DNA of 64,000 nucleotides from Larkinella knui. Lineage in GTDB: Bacteria; Bacteroidota; Bacteroidia; Cytophagales; Spirosomataceae. The DNA lies in the NCBI RefSeq assembly GCF_003858645.1, contig NZ_RQJP01000001.1, positions 992,001-1,056,000 on the forward strand, read 5' to 3'. The notes beneath the pieces are model-generated. The model was not told the DNA's origin. It searched no databases and was given only the letters and a program-made list of their open reading frames with translations. Below are positions 61,591 to 64,000 of the stretch, one piece after another. The stretch's first letter is position 1, and each line of letters begins with the position of its first letter. The position numbers were made by a program, and so were the translations under genes.

Positions 61591-64000
61591 ATGGAAGCTA
61601 AATTTTCGAACCGAGTTAAAGAAGTTATCTCGCTCAGCAGAGAGGAAGCCCTGCGTCTGGGTCATGACTACATAGGCACAGAGCATCTGTTGCTGGGTAT
61701 GATTCGGGAAGGCGAAGGGGTAGCCGTTGGGTTATTGAAAAAATTGGGCATTTCATTGGACGAACTCCGCGTAACCATCGAGCAGGCGACCAAAGGAACC
61801 GCAACCAACAATGTCAAAAATCTGGCCAATATACCACTCACACGTCAGTCTGAAAAAGTACTTAAGATTACGTACCTGGAAGCAAAAATCTTCAAAAGTC
61901 CGCTGATTGGCACGGAACATCTGCTCCTGTCCATTCTTCGCGATGAAGACAATGTAGCCACCCAGATTTTGAACAAATTTAATGTCAACTACGAGGTAAT
62001 AAAGGAAATGCTGGAATATCAATCCTCCGGTACACGTCCGCATATGGGCCCCGAAACTGACGACGACGACAACGACCGCGGCATGTTCGGAAGCAGCAGC
62101 TCGGGATCGGGAAAAGATCCGAAAGGGTCTGAAAAGTCGCGTACGCCGGTTTTGGATAACTTCGGCCGTGACCTAACGAAATTGGCTGAACTGGGCAAAC
62201 TTGACCCAATCGTTGGCCGTGAAAAAGAAATTGAACGCGTTGCTCAGATTCTGAGCCGTCGTAAAAAGAACAACCCGATCCTGATCGGTGAACCCGGTGT
62301 CGGTAAAACCGCCATCGCGGAAGGGCTGGCCCTGCGGATCGTTCAGAAAAAAGTATCGCGGGTGCTGTTTGGCAAACGCGTGGTAACGCTGGATCTGGCT
62401 TCGTTAGTGGCCGGAACCAAATACCGCGGCCAGTTTGAAGAACGCATGAAGGCGGTCATGAATGAACTGGAAAAATCGCCGGAAGTCATTCTCTTCATTG
62501 ACGAGTTACACACAATCGTCGGTGCCGGTGGTGCTTCGGGTTCGCTCGATGCTTCCAACATGTTCAAACCGGCCCTGGCCCGGGGCGACATCCAATGTAT
62601 TGGTGCCACCACGCTGGACGAATACCGCCAGTACATTGAAAAAGACGGTGCTCTGGCCCGTCGGTTCCAGGTCGTGATGGTCGACGCTACGTCGGTTGAA
62701 GAAACCATCGAGATTCTGAACAACATCAAAGATAAATACGAGGATCACCACCACGTCAACTACACGCCGGAAGCGGTTGAAGCAGCCGTTAAATTATCAG
62801 AACGGTATATTTCTGATCGTTTCCTGCCAGATAAAGCCATCGACGTACTGGACGAAGTGGGGGCCCGCGTACATATCTCCAACATCTCGGTTCCCGAAGA
62901 TATTCTCCGGCTGGAAGACAGCATCGAGAACATCAAGAAGGAGAAAAACCAGGTGGTGAAAAGTCAGAAATACGAAGAAGCCGCTCAGCTTCGCGATAAG
63001 GAAAAACGCCTGATCGATCAGCTGGACCGCGCTAAACTGGCCTGGGAAGAAGAAACCAAGAAAAAACGCTATACGGTTTCGGAAGAAAACGTGGCCGAGG
63101 TTGTCGCCATGATGACCGGTATTCCAACCAGCCGCGTAGCCACCAACGAAGGGGCCAAACTGCTGAACATGGCTGAACAATTGACCGGTCGTGTGATTGG
63201 TCAGGATAAGGCGGTTCAGAAACTGGTGAAGGCCATTCAGCGGACGCGGGTCGGTTTGAAAGATCCCAAGAAACCAATCGGTTCATTCATCTTCCTGGGG
63301 CCAACTGGTGTTGGTAAAACCGAACTGGCGAAGGTGCTGGCTTCCTACCTCTTCGACAAAGATGACGCACTGGTGCGGATCGACATGTCGGAATACATGG
63401 AGAAATTCAGCGTAAGCCGTCTGGTCGGAGCTCCTCCGGGCTATGTGGGTTACGAAGAAGGCGGTCAGTTGACGGAGAAAATTCGTCGGAAACCGTATTC
63501 GGTTGTCCTGTTGGATGAAATCGAAAAAGCCCACCCGGATGTGTTCAACATTCTGTTGCAGGTGCTCGACGATGGTATACTGACGGATGGTCTGGGTCGC
63601 CGGGTCGATTTCCGGAACACCATTATCATCATGACCTCGAATATCGGGGTTCGCGACCTCAAAGATTTCGGTTCAGGGATCGGTTTTGCCACCCGTGGTA
63701 AGTCCGAAAATCAGGACGAAATCATGAAAAGCACGATTCAGAATGCCCTGCGGAAAGCGTTCTCGCCGGAATTCCTGAACCGCCTGGATGATGTGATCGT
63801 GTTCAACTCGCTGCAACGCGAAGATATCCACAAGATTATTGACCTGATGCTGGGCAAACTGCTCGGCCGTGTCACGAGTCTGGGCTACAAAGTTGAACTG
63901 ACGGATAAAGCCAAAGACTTCCTGTCGGAAAAAGGCTACGATCCTCAATACGGTGCACGTCCGCTAAGCCGGGCTATCCAGAAATTCCTTGAAGATCCCG
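61591..64000 (+). CDS. clpC: ClpC-type ATP-dependent Clp protease ATP-binding subunit, 3' end missing
   Basis: The frame is open from the ATG at 61591 to the window edge, giving 803 codons of a protein usually about 840. Domains in order are the Clp_N repeats (about 5-145: [36 protein letters not shown]), the D1 AAA+ domain (Walker A GEPGVGKT at about 233-240; Walker [11 protein letters not shown] near 299), a UVR/middle region (about 440-475: [20 protein letters not shown]), the D2 AAA+ domain (Walker [10 protein letters not shown] near 570; [20 protein letters not shown]) and the C-terminal D2-small part being cut off. ClpC unfolds substrates for ClpP in the cytosol. It is 59 bases from the WbqC stop. 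Confidence 0.96.
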   Translation, partial: MEAKFSNRVKEVISLSREEALRLGHDYIGTEHLLLGMIREGEGVAVGLLKKLGISLDELRVTIEQATKGTATNNVKNLANIPLTRQSEKVLKITYLEAKIFKSPLIGTEHLLLSILRDEDNVATQILNKFNVNYEVIKEMLEYQSSGTRPHMGPETDDDDNDRGMFGSSSSGSGKDPKGSEKSRTPVLDNFGRDLTKLAELGKLDPIVGREKEIERVAQILSRRKKNNPILIGEPGVGKTAIAEGLALRIVQKKVSRVLFGKRVVTLDLASLVAGTKYRGQFEERMKAVMNELEKSPEVILFIDELHTIVGAGGASGSLDASNMFKPALARGDIQCIGATTLDEYRQYIEKDGALARRFQVVMVDATSVEETIEILNNIKDKYEDHHHVNYTPEAVEAAVKLSERYISDRFLPDKAIDVLDEVGARVHISNISVPEDILRLEDSIENIKKEKNQVVKSQKYEEAAQLRDKEKRLIDQLDRAKLAWEEETKKKRYTVSEENVAEVVAMMTGIPTSRVATNEGAKLLNMAEQLTGRVIGQDKAVQKLVKAIQRTRVGLKDPKKPIGSFIFLGPTGVGKTELAKVLASYLFDKDDALVRIDMSEYMEKFSVSRLVGAPPGYVGYEEGGQLTEKIRRKPYSVVLLDEIEKAHPDVFNILLQVLDDGILTDGLGRRVDFRNTIIIMTSNIGVRDLKDFGSGIGFATRGKSENQDEIMKSTIQNALRKAFSPEFLNRLDDVIVFNSLQREDIHKIIDLMLGKLLGRVTSLGYKVELTDKAKDFLSEKGYDPQYGARPLSRAIQKFLEDP

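Overview
The window reads as chromosomal DNA of a Bacteroidota member, most likely Cytophagales of the Spirosoma/Larkinella type (an inference, no search was run). Supporting signs are a type IX secretion component (PorQ), TonB receptors and barrels with carboxypeptidase-like N-terminal domains, a GLPGLI protein, an ECF sigma/FecR/STN cassette, three LytTR- or OmpR-type two-component pairs, DUF2911, a membrane-anchored HTH sensor, and -7 boxes of the TAnnTTTG type before several genes. Coding is dense on both strands. I see no rRNA, tRNA, CRISPR array, insertion sequence or intact prophage.

Layout. 1-3.65 kb: the end of an outer-membrane barrel gene, an S41 peptidase lipoprotein and a LytS/LytTR pair. 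3.8-8.6 kb (minus strand): hslU, porQ, a barrel-like protein and two LVIVD lipoproteins. 8.7-11.5 kb: an acyl-CoA carboxylase subunit, a decayed gene and a Tat-exported sugar isomerase-like protein. 11.8-15.7 kb: sigma factor, FecR and an STN protein carrying a 16-residue repeat domain. 15.7-20.3 kb: an AT-rich LytTR pair divergent from a TonB receptor. 20.4-27 kb: M42 peptidase, a helical-repeat protein and a planctomycete-type DUF1501/DUF1553 pair. 27.3-36.6 kb: barrel plus GLPGLI operon, AraC regulator, an aldo/keto reductase lacking its catalytic His, an SGNH hydrolase and an OmpR-type kinase/regulator pair. 36.6-45.9 kb: an orphan phage-type directionality factor, small enzymes and secreted proteins, and an AraC regulator beside two genes that share an operator-like element. 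45.9-64 kb: mostly housekeeping genes (GOGAT-like protein, aroA, MuiA-like protein, Ldh-type dehydrogenase, EamA transporter, mltG, thioesterase, YihY, GT2, YciO-type protein, LpxL-like acyltransferase, WbqC, clpC running off the end).

The most interesting signals are regulatory and structural. (1) TGTTAA repeated at exact 10-bp steps occurs before the OmpR-type kinase gene and again between the GLPGLI and AraC genes, which suggests one response regulator controls both. (2) A 37-bp element with an internal 22-bp direct repeat lies 57-58 bp before two genes beside an AraC-family regulator. (3) Intergenic regions carry many long inverted repeats with different sequence themes, including a perfect 38-bp stem between a kinase gene and its regulator, and an array of 66-67-bp units at 59.4-59.9 kb. 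(4) The STN protein of the FecIR cassette carries a surface-repeat domain where a TonB receptor would be expected.
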